A stretch of DNA of 64,000 nt from Pontederia crassipes. Its lineage: Eukaryota; Streptophyta; Magnoliopsida; Commelinales; Pontederiaceae. Each line of letters opens with the position of its first letter. The stretch's first letter is position 1. This document shows, in pieces, positions 49,257 through 62,727 of the stretch. The notes under the pieces were generated by a model, which was given only the letters and a program-made list of their open reading frames with translations, made no database searches and was not told where the DNA came from. A program made the position numbers and the translations under genes. The stretch lies in the NCBI GenBank assembly GCA_030549335.1, contig CM060198.1:50962995-51026994 (forward strand), given 5' to 3'.

Positions 49257-51466
49257 ATGGCCCTCAAGGTGGTCTTTCTAGTACTCCCTATTCTCACGCT
49301 CTTCATGAACGGCGCCTGCGGCTCCAGGCGCAACAGGGACATGGAAGGCTCTTCTGCAAACATAGATTGGCATCGCACCGCTGCTGCATATCCCAGCTAC
49401 TTTGATCTTGATGGAGAACATGGACACACCAACAGGTTCCTGGCCCAGGTATATGGCTCTTCACACAGAGTGGTGGTTAATGTTGATGACTACGGTGCTA
49501 AAGGAGATGGAAGTAGTGATGATTCACAGGTATGGATGGAGTGATTACTAAATTGGAAATGTTATGAATTATGGTCCTTCAAGGCATTAAACTCTCGCAC
49601 ACATATAACGGACAAGTTGAACCATTTTCTTATACCTCAATGCTTCCTGCAAATATTAGGCATTTGCAAAGGCGTGGAAGAATGCTTGCGCTTCATCTAC
49701 TTCGGCTACTCTTCTTGTCCCGCAGAACAAGAACTATCTCCTTAAACCAGTGGCATTTTCTGGACCATGCAAGTCTGACATTTTAGTTATGGTAAGACAA
49801 TATATCTTTCACATATTCTATACAGGCCCGCAGCGTTCCTATTTCAGCCACAGCAGTTAATATATGTGTGTGACGTGAGCATGTCTATGCATGGATATTA
49901 AACAGATCAAAGGCACTCTTGAAGCATCCTCCAACCGCGGAGATTGGAACAGCGTTAATTCCAGATATTGGATTCGCTTTGACAGCATCGATCACCTCAC
50001 CGTTCAAGGGGGTGGAAACTTCAATGGAAATGGAAAGATATGGTGGCAAAATTCTTGCAAGACTGATGCATCGCTAGTAAGCATTTATATATCTATTCAA
50101 CCTGATGCGCTTCTTGACGTATTGTGGCATTGAACTCGACTGATGATATCTTATCTTCTGATTTCAGCCCTGCAAGGATGCTCCAACGGTATGTCAATCC
50201 GTAATGTCTCTATTTTCTTTCTTCTGGAACATTAATTCTTAAAGCTTCCTAGAAAATAAAGTAATGCGTTTCTTCTTTGTTCCGAGAAGGCCTTGCACTT
50301 CAATAAATGCACTAACTTGGTGGTGGAGAACCTGACAATACAAAATAGCCAGCAAATTCATGTTTCATTCGACGGCTGCAACAATGTGGTGGCTTCGGCC
50401 CTCTCCATCAGCGCACCTGAAACGAGCCCGAACACTGACGGAATTCACGTTACAAATACGCAGAACATACAGATAAACAATTGTGTCATCAAAACTGGTA
50501 ACAATAGCTTTGCCCTAAGTAATTGAACAAGATCACATGTCACTAAATATGGGCTTCACACTCATTAATTTATATCTGTCGTAAAAACAAAATGTTAAGG
50601 CGATGACTGCATATCGATTGTTAGCGGATCAAGAAATGTGAAGGCAACAAATACTGTTTGTGGGCCAGGACATGGGATCAGGTAAATCGTGCTCCTTATG
50701 TTGTTTCGTGCACTTACTCTCCTTGTTATCGAATTAACAATTGCCATGACTTAAACAGTATTGGGAGCCTGGGAGCCCACAACTCCGCAGACTACGTCTC
50801 CGATGTGGTTGTGGACACAGCACAACTTATTGGCACCACGAATGGAGTCCGAATTAAGACCTGGCAGGTGAAAATTTTTGAACCCTGTATCAGTTTTGCC
50901 ATTTCTTTTATATCTACGCGTGATTTTGATCGCAAGAATACTGATACTACTTGTAATTTGCCAATTTCATGTAGAGTCCAGTGCAGTCTCCTCATTAATT
51001 TGATGTTTCCTATTTCCTTGTTTTTTTTTTCCTTGAGTAGGGAGGCAGTGGATATGCAAAGAACATTACATTCAGCAATATTTCCATGCGTAATGTTCAG
51101 AATCCTATAATAATCGATCAAAATTATTGTGACTCGAAAACACCGTGCCAACAACAGGTAAAGTACCCGTTGCACTCACTTGCAATGTTCGTGCAAAGAT
51201 GGAAATAATTTTATTAATCACTTCATGCACTTATATTGTTGTAGAAATCAGCCGTCGCAGTGAAAGATATATCATACGAGAAAATCACAGGAACAAGCGC
51301 GTCAGTAGTGGCACTCAAACTCGACTGCAGCACCAATGTGCCATGTCAGGGGATCGTATTGAATAACATCAATCTCGTTCAAGCAAATGGAGGTGCAACA
51401 AAAAGTTTATGCAAAAATGCATACTGGGAAAAGGTTGGGACCGTTGTCCCCCCTCCTTCTGGTTGA
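49257..51466 (+). CDS. Polygalacturonase, copy 6 (GH28, 9 exons, in L unit U6)
   Basis: Exons: 49257-49529, 49660-49791, 49906-50076, 50168-50188, 50290-50497, 50600-50681, 50759-50867, 51041-51157, 51245-51466. Intact 444-aa protein of the V393/A394/N412/P442 subtype, with A376. Intron 6 has a private base change near 50742 that leaves the splice sites alone. The promoter lacks one T near 48766 compared with the other copies, well upstream of the TATA box. An LTR with its TATA box at 45049 lies about 4.2 kb upstream on the same strand. Confidence 0.92.
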
Positions 51467-51633
51467 AGGCATGCGTGAAGGACTGACTATGAAATGCTAA
51501 ACAATTACTGAGATATGTCTATACTTGATGTAATTAAGCATGTCATACAAGTATTCCAATTGCCATCTTGTAAAAAATTAGTGTGCATAAATTTGTAACA
51601 AAATTATATTTGTACATGTATGTTGAATTTATA

Positions 51634-51639
51634 AATAAA
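51634..51639 (+). terminator. Candidate poly(A) signal, gene copy 6
   Basis: AATAAA, identical context to copy 5. Confidence 0.5.
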
Positions 51640-53160
51640 ATAATTATATGATTATTTCGAAAAAAACTTCTACGTTGCTATCATCATGATCTCTTCATCT
51701 TTCTAATACAAGTGTGAAATACACATAACCCAATAAAAATATTATTAAACATAGAAAGGTGCTAAGTGTGGAAGAAACAAATGGTGGTACTATTTTCTTC
51801 ACACAGATGGAGAGTAATCTTCAAGAATCGCCCTTGCTATATACGATATCATTTCCATTAAATTAGCTTAATAAGTAGGCTGCTAACGGCATTGCACTCT
51901 AAAATACTACTTAAGAATATGTTATACACACCAATTCCTTTAATTACATCCACTATAAGGGCAACGTGGTATGGATATCCAGAAAATGTTAAGTACATAT
52001 AATTCAATAAAAAAATGAAATTTATTAGATATCTTGGACATGTCTTACAGCATATCAAGTGTCCTAATGATAAAAACATTCTTTTTTTTTTAATGTATTC
52101 TTAGAAAAATATCAGCCTGAGTCGATTCATTATCCGACTCTCTTTTCTGAAATTAAAATAAATATACAAAAAATAAGAGAAAAACATTAGTGGATGTGGA
52201 TACATAATCACCGGTGTGTAGACAACTCCTTGATCGGATCATCAACTTGTCTTCACGTTTTCGCACTTGAATTTATATTCTTGAGTGGACAATTTCGATT
52301 ATAACTCGTTACATATACATTCACTTATCCGCTTGGACCTTTTTCCTATGTCCTTATTTATTTGCCATAAAGAATTGAATGCTTTTCACAGTTGTTTTGT
52401 GTGCTTTGCATCCCACCAATACTTAATTCTCACTTTTTTCAACTAAAGAATTAAGTTTTCTAAATTTAAAATTATATACAAATTTAAAATCTTAAATCAC
52501 ACCTTCTTCATGGCATGACGAATCTTTCCATATAAGCCTTGAATTACCTTAGTACGAATGACTACAACCAGCTTCAACTTAAAAAAGAAATAAATGACTA
52601 TCTTATATTATTAGTATGCTTTATACTAACGTCTCGATGAAAAAGCATCAATAACAACTTCGAGAAATTGTGCCTCAACGTTAAGAATATCCTATGATGG
52701 AGTACTCTCTATGGAAGGAGCATCCAATACAGATGGTTCATCCACACTATGAATTTCATGACATCTAAAATTATGTGGTCTTTCACTTTCTGTTCTATGA
52801 GGGGCCTTTTCTTTCCCCTCACATTTTTTCTCTTACGAAAATGAAACATCTGTGTATATGAAGTACTTCTATAACAAAACTACTTAAATAAAAATAATAT
52901 TTGCATCACAATGTAATATTTTTTAATAATAATATAAACTCACCTATGTCTTTTGTTGCATCTTCTAAACCGAATGATATAAACATAACTTAGAGCTAGT
53001 TCCTAATATTATGAGGCTCTCACGAAAACGAAACATTAATACTAAAACTTTCAATCAAAATTCTATACCTACAAATGCTATTATGAATGAAAAGGCACTC
53101 ACAAGAACTCAAGAGACCGAATATGAATAATATCCTTGTCTCCATGAAAATAATTGTAAA

Positions 53161-53162
<2 letters not shown>

Positions 53163-53210
<48 letters not shown>
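53163..53210. repeat. Expanded AT microsatellite in U6 L segment (24 repeats)
   Basis: 48 bp of pure AT against 18 bp in U2 and U4. It accounts for most of the extra length of U6. Confidence 0.9.
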
Positions 53211-53214
<4 letters not shown>

Positions 53215-53613
53215 TTGTCCAATATGTCTATGAAAATTAGAGCAGTTATTTTTCTGCCTCCTTGGAAGGTAGCTGAAGGCCAGACGATTCAAAGACATCG
53301 TGTGGACTCTGATCAGTATAACCTCCATTAATATTCCCCTAAATGCACCAAAACATCAGGTGAATATTATGATCATATATAAATTTAACATTTTAACATA
53401 GAGTGATAATTCCAAATTTTGTCACACCCAGGTCACAAAGGTTGACTTGAGGCATTCAACAAATAAAAAAAATTCTTCTACTTCTAGATGTGGTGTCTAT
53501 TCTTTGCACTTTTGAAAAATTATAATATCACCATGCCCATTGCAACGACAATGTACATCATATTCTGATATCTATAATCTACATTTTTTCTATGATGGTC
53601 AGATAGAAGCCTT

Positions 53614-53844
53614 CATTAGCTATGTTTGGTGGTGGTTCTTCCTCTCCAAATTTAGCCCAATATCAATAATGGATCTTTATACAAATGAACTTTGATGGGG
53701 CTTGTAATCTGAAATTTTGTACTTTCACATTTAAGACCTTGGCATCTAATAGTTTCTTCACATGAGTATTGTGTTGATTGAATTTAACAATTTGTATATG
53801 AATTCCTGTGTAAGTCCTATGCGATTGGAATTAGTTTGTCAATG
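53614..53844 (-). pseudogene. Decayed CACTA Tnp2 domain, U6
   Basis: Array copy of the same fragment, 39554 bp from the U2 copy. Confidence 0.55.
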
Positions 53845-55595
53845 TTCTGAGGAAAGGTAAATTTTTGCAATAATATATATTCTTTAATTACATCTTATAG
53901 CTGAAAAGCTATAAATATAATCAGATAATATACAATATAATTATTGGTATTAACAAAAGAATAGAGAACATTTATAATATAAATCCCAAACATGCGAAAT
54001 GAGCCTCTAACAAAATTTATAGGTCACAAAAAATTAAGTTTAAATTAAACATTAATAATATAAAATATCATCAATTCAAATAATTCCACATTTATAAATT
54101 GCATAAATTAATAAAAAATTAACTATAAATTTTTTATCAATTAATTAACTATAATAAATTAATAGTAATTTATTAAATAAATTTGAACGATGGCAACTCA
54201 CGAGAGGGCCGTTAAATGGCCAAATCTGACTATTTATGGGCCAAATCTCGCAGTTCGTGGCTGGATACGACCAATAAAGGGGGCATATGCGCACCCTCGC
54301 GAGAGCCCCATCACCGTTGTTGTAAAAAAGGGTGCGCCGCCATCACTAGAGTGGAGAGAAATGGGGGAAAAGAGTTATTGTCGAACCTCATTGCCGGAGG
54401 AGAAGAATTCATCGCCAGGGTTCAATTCATTAGGTTGCACGATGTCATTGGTAGAGTTCAGGGTCATGGGTGCCGCAGGTGATTGGAGATAGGGGTAACC
54501 GAAGTTGATCGCGTGAGCAACGCTATCGTTGGATCCGAAAACCATCAGTTTTTAGTTTTCTATATGACAACTTTGTGTTTTTAGTCCAAGATCTTATTCT
54601 TAGTTAGGTCTTTACACATCCAATAAAAAATTATAAAATTACATATTTTAGTCCATAAACTTACACACTTTAGATCCTAGTGTGTGCATGTGCACGATCG
54701 CGTGTGCCTTATATTATAAAAGAATAAAGGATGATACTTGAAGCAATATTAAAGATTTCTTTAAGGGAGAAAAATATTAAAGCGTACGTAAGAAAAGATG
54801 GAATTGTTGTTAAGAAAAAGGGCTGCTGGTCATATGACTCAAATGCATGTTTTGGCTCCCGGTCACGCGAAGGCAAGGCTGAATTAAATGGATAGTAGAG
54901 CAATGAAGGAAGAGTGGATCCCAGGAGAAGGTTGTCCAACAGATCCAACCAAGGCAGGGCAATGTTCGAGCGTGGGCTCTAGGGACAACAGAGCATTTAT
55001 TGTGATGACTAGAAGATTTTAAAAATTCATAGCATAAACATCACAAGTCATATTGTGGCACACATATGAGACATATTAATATGTATGAACAAGTATGAGA
55101 AAACTAATACGAATTATGTTCCACATCGAGTGGAACCATGTATAGTAATTCACATCATTTGAGATAAGTTTTCTCATCTCGGATTTATCGAGTGCCAAAC
55201 TACCGCCTCATCCGAATACAATCAATTATGTGTAAACCCAACCCATCTTATCCATTACATCGATTTAGATCTTAATCATTATTGTAATTCTTATTACCAT
55301 GATATTGTCAAAACAATCATCTTATCTTTTCTTAACATCAAAAGTAGATTATTATACATCATCATGATAACTTGATTAAAACTAATAGTTCTTTCATATA
55401 AAAATAGTTGATATAAATTAATTTAAGCTATCTTAACAACTACTCTATTAATTGAGTCATTAACATTATAAAAATGAGATCCGTAATTCACTATTAATAA
55501 CAACTTAGTGTACTTATACAAGTCATATATGGGTTAGCTAAAATATTTATCGAGGAAAATGAAAGTCTTATCGACTAGCTGCAGCCCAATGGAAT

Positions 55596-56913
55596 TGATG
55601 CACGAAAAATCATGCATTAGTTTAGGTCATTCGATTAGTATTTTAGAATGTTTTTATGTTTAGAAAAGTGGAGTTTTGATTTGTTTTCATATAATTTTCT
55701 TTAGATTTGATTTCTACCTAAGTCTGGAAATTATTCACGGCGGAATATGAAGAAACGTCGAAATCAAGTAAGAAAAGGCCTAAAACAACTCAGAAGACTT
55801 TCACGGCCATGACAGTTCTTTTTATGGCCGTGACAGGAAGATATTGCACACTGTTACGGCCGTCACAAGGACATTTCCTACAGAAATTTGGCTAAGTATT
55901 TTTCAGCCTTGATAGTTTTTTATCACGGACGGGTGACAAAGCCTTTCACAGCTGTAACGGTGGTCGGTTAAGTCATTTTAAAGCCATTTTTATGCATTTT
56001 TGGATGGAATTTTGGTTTCTTTCTTTTGAAGACGAGAAAACCTATAAAAGGAGGCGGAAGAGGGTATTAGAAAGCATCTCTGGAGCATAGTTTTGAAGTC
56101 TAGAAAGAGGAGAAGTGCAAGGGCAATAGCCAAGCGCCGCCGGAAACTCGATAGAGGATGCGCTTAAATTATGTTGGAGTTTTTGTTTTCTTTTTCCTAT
56201 ATTTTTATTCCAGATTTGATGCTGTCATTCTCAAATTTATTTCTTCATTAGGGTCATCCTAATTGAACCCTATTTATGTATTAAATTCTTCGTGACATTA
56301 GTTTAATTTGAATATTTAATAGCATTGCAATTTCATGTTTAATGCTTTCTTTTGATTCCGTAATTTGTGATTTGATTGCTATATGAGAAGAAGTGAATAT
56401 TTTCATAATAGTTTCTAGGATTGATCTTATTTATTGCATGCCACAAATTAAAGAAATCAAAAGAGGCCTAATTTTTGTAGTTATTAAGGTGACTTGAGAA
56501 AGTCCTTAATATTAATAAAGATTTAATGCATCTTATGTTTAATTAGATAAGTTAAAAACCGAAAGGATTAATTCATTCTAATTGTTCTCAAGATACTAGT
56601 TAAAGCTTGAAACATTAGTTAATTAATTTTGGAAATTCACTTTATTATTGATTCAATTAATTCTAAGTTGAGAAAAATTCATTACATTTAGTGATGATAA
56701 TTAGGTGCTCTAATCATCAAATTATTATTTCTCCAGGTGATCATTTCCTTTATTTTTATTATTTTCTACACCTGAAATCATACATTTTCTTAATCTCTCA
56801 ATTAACAAAGTTAAAATAAAATTTAAGTTATTAACCGTCCTCATGGGAATGATAACTCTATTCATTCACTTTATTACTTGAGCGACTAGTGTACTTGCTA
56901 GCGTTTGCTATCA
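55596..56913 (+). mobile_element. Solo-LTR-like sequence in U6
   Basis: Copy with the TATA box at 56043. It is nearly the same as the U5 LTR; a T for C at about 55916 (GATAGTTTTTTATC) is private. Confidence 0.6.
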
Positions 56914-58184
56914 ATTCTACACGCACTCGGAATCTCCAATAAGCAACAAACTGTCGCCCTTTGATTAACAACCCCTACAAGTGAAATTTAAATCAAACTT
57001 TAAAATATTTTCTAATTAAACTCTTTACCACATCATAAAGATTATTTTAAGCTATCACATCATTCTCACCACCACAGCCATAGCAACTGCTCTCAAAATC
57101 AAATTGCACTCCCCCCCGCGCCAAAATGTCGAACAATCTCCAATCACCTTCCTCATCCACAATAAAAATAAAAATTACTTTAAATCATTTCACATCACTG
57201 AAATCAAACCTAAAGTGCATTTCCATTCGCTTACCAAGAATGATAGGAATCCGAAATCGACGAACCTAAAAGAAATTAACGATTAATTTTTATAAGGACT
57301 AAAATTTGATCCATTTCTCCTTCCTATGTGCACCTACCAAAACGTGGTGATGAGCTCGATCGGAGCTCCCCGTCGAACTCGTAAGAAAAGTCGTCGGACA
57401 GATCACCGGAAAACCTTCAATCTGGACTACCTTTACATATGATTGTGCCAAAAATCTTACAAAAGTTCAACCAATAATGAATGAATAGTCTCTTTAATCA
57501 ATGGCCAACGCACCTTTGGAAGAATCGGCATGAATTGGAGGTCGAACGGTGGCCAGCGGCGAAGTCCCTTTCTCGGTGTTGACCCTTCATTCTTCATTTC
57601 TAGTGCGCCGATCTTCGCCTAGCCCATGTCAAAATGCTTGTGTCATCATCCTCTTTCCGTCGGTACCTCTCATTCGAAAAACGATGACCAAACGACAATA
57701 ATGGGTCGCCGAAAGGGGAAGGCTGTTGTTGGTTGAGTGGTCGTCGCGTGCGTGCGGTGGAAGGAGGAGGAGAGGAGAGGACTCTTCTCGCTCCACCTTT
57801 TTAGTCCACCATGGCATATTCTTTTCTTTTTTTTCTTGCAAAAGACCATAATGTCGTAAACTTTTAAACTAATTCCCAACGCTGAAAAACCCGACCAAGG
57901 ACCCAAATTGTCCAACGGGCCAAGACGGATTGGGCTGAACCGAATAGTTTGACCGGATAATATAAATTACTAAAAATAATAATGAGTTAAATAAATAAAT
58001 TATTGAAAATATTGTTAACATATAATATCTTATTTAGAAAAATAAAAAATATAATATAATGAAGTAATAAAATAATTCATATCAAATAATATAATAAAAT
58101 AAGCATAGATTAAATCATCAATCAAATATTTTCTAAATAAGAAAATATTTTTAGGTAATTGTAAATAAATAAAAATCATCGACG

Positions 58185-58187
<3 letters not shown>

Positions 58188-58223
<36 letters not shown>
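58188..58223. repeat. Expanded AT microsatellite in U7 (18 repeats)
   Basis: Longest form of the 5'-flank tract. The bases just before it also differ from the other units (GAAAATAT for GAAATTAT). Confidence 0.9.
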
Positions 58224-58226
<3 letters not shown>

Positions 58227-60140
58227 TATAGAAGAAGTTGACATAATTTTAAGCATATATACATAATATACAATATGTCTAAAAAGTTTTAATAATTTTT
58301 TTATGTTTTGATTTTTTTACATTTTATGACTCGACCCGATCGGGTCGTCGAAATCCGCCGAGTCGGGATTGGGTTTGACACCATATGGGTGGATTTTGGA
58401 CGACTCGGTTTTACAACACTATTAATTCCACCTTTTTCTTTCTTTTAAAAAGGTCATTACATCAGCGACTTGTTTACCATCGCAAGTAATGAAGAAGATG
58501 AAGCTCTTGAAAAATATTTTTTTGGTCGACCTGAATCTATGTAAGCTCTTCGGTGTTCGAGAATAACAACGTCCGATTAAGTATTTGGAGTCGAAAAGAT
58601 AGAGCCGTAATATTATTACGGTGATGACTTCAATACTTGAACTCGAAACTATTAACACCCGTCGTGGAATCAATTGAGCCAATCAACATTTGGTTCTAGA
58701 AGAATCAAAATAAGTGGTGATGGGTACTGAAGAATACTGCAGTACCCATGCACGGCAGTAGACTAGATGGCTCGAACCAATTTGGTGTACATATCATGTT
58801 TGGCAAATGCTTGCATGCACGCAGCCCAGTATCATCAAATGAAGTACACACGTGTATATCAACACATCAAAGGCTGGATCATCCGATATATCCAAAAGGA
58901 AAGAGAATGCACGTTGCATGGTTTAATTAATTAGAAGCACGTGCTCATGCATTCATGCATCGTATCTAGTTGATTGGGTGCACATATGGCATATCGTTAA
59001 TTAAATCGCAAATGTAACATATGTCTTTTGTGGATTTATTTCCACAGTTTACTCCATCATTCATGCATTCTTGATGCTCTATTAATTTGTTCGCCGTCAG
59101 GTGTGTTCGACCGAAGACAAAGCTACTTCTTTCACAAAAAGAAAATAAACAATACACTCAATAACTTTGACTTTTGAAAGTTTAGGAGGCGGCTCCACCA
59201 TGACAGGTTTCTGATCCTGGCTAACTGCCGAGTCAAACACGCAAGGTGCCTCCTTTTGCATGGATCGAACTGTGTAAAACCGTTGATCGAATAATAGTTA
59301 AACCGTTGGGGGCTAATTTTCCAATATTCAAATTCGAATATGTTAGAATTTATCTCCGCATTCTGAACCCCCGGTCATTAGCTAATTAATTTAGTTCGAG
59401 GGATCAGAAAGGTGGGAGCATAAAATTTACACGACAATAATGTGACAAAATTGAGAAACACTTTATTAACGTCCGCACAATCTTCTGAGTTTGAAATAAT
59501 ACAATGTACAAGCTAACTCGCAAAGATAAGAACAATCTTTCACCAAATTTCTGACATACGAAGAATTTTGTGATGAGCTAGAGCTATTACTCATATTTTG
59601 ACTAATTCCATTCTATGAACAGCACTGTCACGCGCGGAAGGAATAGAATTCACGTCTATAAATTTGTTTTTCTTCGGGGTGGTAGCAGCATTCTAGACTA
59701 TATGTAAATGTGAGATGATAGAAGAAAAAACGTCAAACCCAGTTACCATTTTTGGAAGTGCAGTGTGTTTTCGATGGGCGCCCTAAAACAATTTTTACGT
59801 CCAGACATGAGCAGTACGATCAGATATCTGCGACATATGGAATAATCCTAGATTACATACTGCGTGTGGAGTGTGGGCCCTTACGTTATTAGCAAGTTAG
59901 ATAGATAGAGATAAGAGATGGGAGATCAGAGAGAGAGAGAGAGACGTACGGCCGCCACTTTAACGAGAGGACGCACATGTCTAGATTCACCGCGACATGC
60001 TAGCTAGATGCAAATGCACGCATGCATGCAACCTTACAGATGAACGGCATGGCATGCCTAACTGGATGTTCCTGTAAACTTCTCTTCCTCTCTTTCTCCC
60101 TCATCTCCAGGCAGCAAGCAACCTCCTCATCGTATTCGTT

Positions 60141-60149
60141 TATATATAG
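60141..60149 (+). promoter_or_regulatory. TATA box, gene copy 7
   Basis: Identical core and distance to the ATG. Confidence 0.7.
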
Positions 60150-60261
60150 CTGCGGTTCCCTTGCACCCTAACAATCAGTATCACAGCTAGCTATTGCAAT
60201 TACCAAAAGCTCACATTCTACTCCTAGTTTTAGCATTCGATCAAGTCATCATCGCCTAGAA

Positions 60262-62470
60262 ATGGCCCTCAAGGTGGTCTTTCTAGTACTCCCTATTCTC
60301 ACGCTCTTCATGAACGGCGCCTGCGGCTCCAGGCGCAACAGGGACATGGAAGGCTCTTCTGCAAACATAGATTGGCATCGCACCGCTGCTGCATATCCCA
60401 GCTACTTTGATCTTGATGGAGAACATGGACACACCAACAGGTTCCTGGCCCAGGTATATGGCTCTTCACACAGAGTGGTGGTTAATGTTGATGACTACGG
60501 TGCTAAAGGAGATGGAAGTAGTGATGATTCACAGGTATGGATGGAGTGATTACTAAATTGGAAATGTTATGAATTATGGTCCTTCAAGGCATTAAACTCT
60601 CGCACACATATAACGGACAAGTTGAACCATTTTCTTATACCTCAATGCTTCCTGCAAATATTAGGCATTTGCAAAGGCGTGGAAGAATGCTTGCGCTTCA
60701 TCTACTTCGGCTACTCTTCTTGTCCCGCAGAACAAGAACTATCTCCTTAAACCAGTGGCATTTTCTGGACCATGCAAGTCTGACATTTTAGTTATGGTAA
60801 GACAATATATCTTTCACATATTCTATACAGGCCCGCAGCGTTCCTATTTCAGCCACAGCAGTTAATATATGTGTGTGACGTGAGCATGTCTATGCATGGA
60901 TATTAAACAGATCAAAGGCACTCTTGAAGCATCCTCCAACCGCGGAGATTGGAACAGCGTTAATTCCAGATATTGGATTCGCTTTGACAGCATCGATCAC
61001 CTCACCGTTCAAGGGGGTGGAAACTTCAATGGAAATGGAAAGATATGGTGGCAAAATTCTTGCAAGACTGATGCATCGCTAGTAAGCATTTATATATCTA
61101 TTCAACCTGATGCGCTTCTTGACGTATTGTGGCATTGAACTCGACTGATGATATCTTATCTTCTGATTTCAGCCCTGCAAGGATGCTCCAACGGTATGTC
61201 AATCCGTAATGTCTCTATTTTCTTTCTTCTGGAACATTAATTCTTAAAGCTTCCTAGAAAATAAAGTAATGCGTTTCTTCTTTGTTCCGAGAAGGCCTTG
61301 CACTTCAATAAATGCACTAACTTGGTGGTGGAGAACCTGACAATACAAAATAGCCAGCAAATTCATGTTTCATTCGACGGCTGCAACAATGTGGTGGCTT
61401 CGGCCCTCTCCATCAGCGCACCTGAAACGAGCCCGAACACTGACGGAATTCACGTTACAAATACGCAGAACATACAGATAAACAATTGTGTCATCAAAAC
61501 TGGTAACAATAGCTTTGCCCTAAGTAATTGAACAAGATCACATGTCACTAAATATGGGCTTCACACTCATTAATTTATATCTGTCGTAAAAACAAAATGT
61601 TAAGGCGATGACTGCATATCGATTGTTAGCGGATCAAGAAATGTGAAGGCAACAAATACTGTTTGTGGGCCAGGACATGGGATCAGGTAAATCGTGCTCC
61701 TTATGTTGTTTCGTGCACTTACTCTCCTTGTTATCGAATTAACAATGGCCATGACTTAAACAGTATTGGGAGCCTGGGAGCCCACAACTCCGCAGACTAC
61801 GTCTCCGATGTGGTTGTGGACACAGCACAACTTATTGGCACCACGAATGGAGTCCGAATTAAGACCTGGCAGGTGAAAATTTTTGAACCCTGTATCAGTT
61901 TTGCCATTTCTTTTATATCTACGCGTGATTTTGATCGCAAGAATACTGATACTACTTGTAATTTGCCAATTTCATGTAGAGTCCAGTGCAGTCTCCTCAT
62001 TAATTTGATGTTTCCTATTTCCTTGTTTTTTTTTCCTTGAGTAGGGAGGCAGTGGATATGCAAAGAACATTACATTCAGCAATATTTCCATGCGTAATGT
62101 TCAGAATCCTATAATAATCGATCAAAATTATTGTGACTCGAAAACACCGTGCCAACAACAGGTAAAGTACCCGTTGCACTCACTTGCAATGTTCGTGCAA
62201 AGATGGAAATAATTTTATTAATCACTTCATGCACTTATATTGTTGTAGAAATCAGCCGTCGCAGTGAAAGATATATCATACGAGAAAATCACAGGAACAA
62301 GCGCGTCAGTAGTGGCACTCAAACTCGACTGCAGCACCAATGTGCCATGTCAGGGGATCGTATTGAATAACATCAATCTCGTTCAAGCAAATGGAGGTGC
62401 AACAAAAAGTTTATGCAAAAATGCATACTGGGAAAAGGTTGGGACCGTTGTCCCCCCTCCTTCTGGTTGA
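60262..62470 (+). CDS. Polygalacturonase, copy 7 (GH28, 9 exons, in L-type unit U7)
   Basis: Exons: 60262-60534, 60665-60796, 60911-61081, 61173-61193, 61295-61502, 61605-61686, 61764-61872, 62045-62161, 62249-62470. Intact, with the same predicted protein as copy 6 (D148, A376, V393, A394, N412, P442). The T-run before exon 8 has the shorter length seen in copies 1 and 3 rather than the longer one in copies 2, 4, 5 and 6, and several 3' flank bases match copies 2 and 4 instead of 5 and 6. The gene is therefore a mosaic of array lineages. Confidence 0.92.
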
Positions 62471-62637
62471 AGGCATGCGTGAAGGACTGACTATGAAATG
62501 CTAAACAATTACTGAGATATGTCTATACTTGATGTAATTAAGCATGTCATACAAGTATTCCAATTGCCATCTTGTAAAAAATTAGTGTGCATAAATTTGT
62601 AACAAAATTATATTTGTACATGTATGTTGAATTTATA

Positions 62638-62643
62638 AATAAA
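62638..62643 (+). terminator. Candidate poly(A) signal, gene copy 7
   Basis: AATAAA, identical context to copy 5. Confidence 0.5.
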
Positions 62644-62727
62644 ATAATTATATGATTATTTCGAAAAAAACTTCTACGTTGCTATCATCATGATCTCTTC
62701 ATCTTTCTAATACAAGTGTGAAATACA

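Larger units (their letters stand above)
51724..56096. repeat. L-specific segment of U6
   Basis: Same ends as in U5. It is the longest of the complete segments because of a 48-bp AT tract at 53163-53210. A private A in GTGGATCCC (about 54917) separates it from U5. Confidence 0.85.
46147..57140 (+). repeat. Tandem unit U6, long class (L)
   Basis: Closest to U5 through the gene, L segment and LTR; both have TTTTGAAGTC before the LTR R region, CACGGCGG at the LTR start region, and the same poly-C variant (46115, 57112) after the LTR. It holds the longest AT microsatellite of the window at 53163-53210. The non-gene stretches are 46147-49135 and 51640-57140. Confidence 0.9.
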
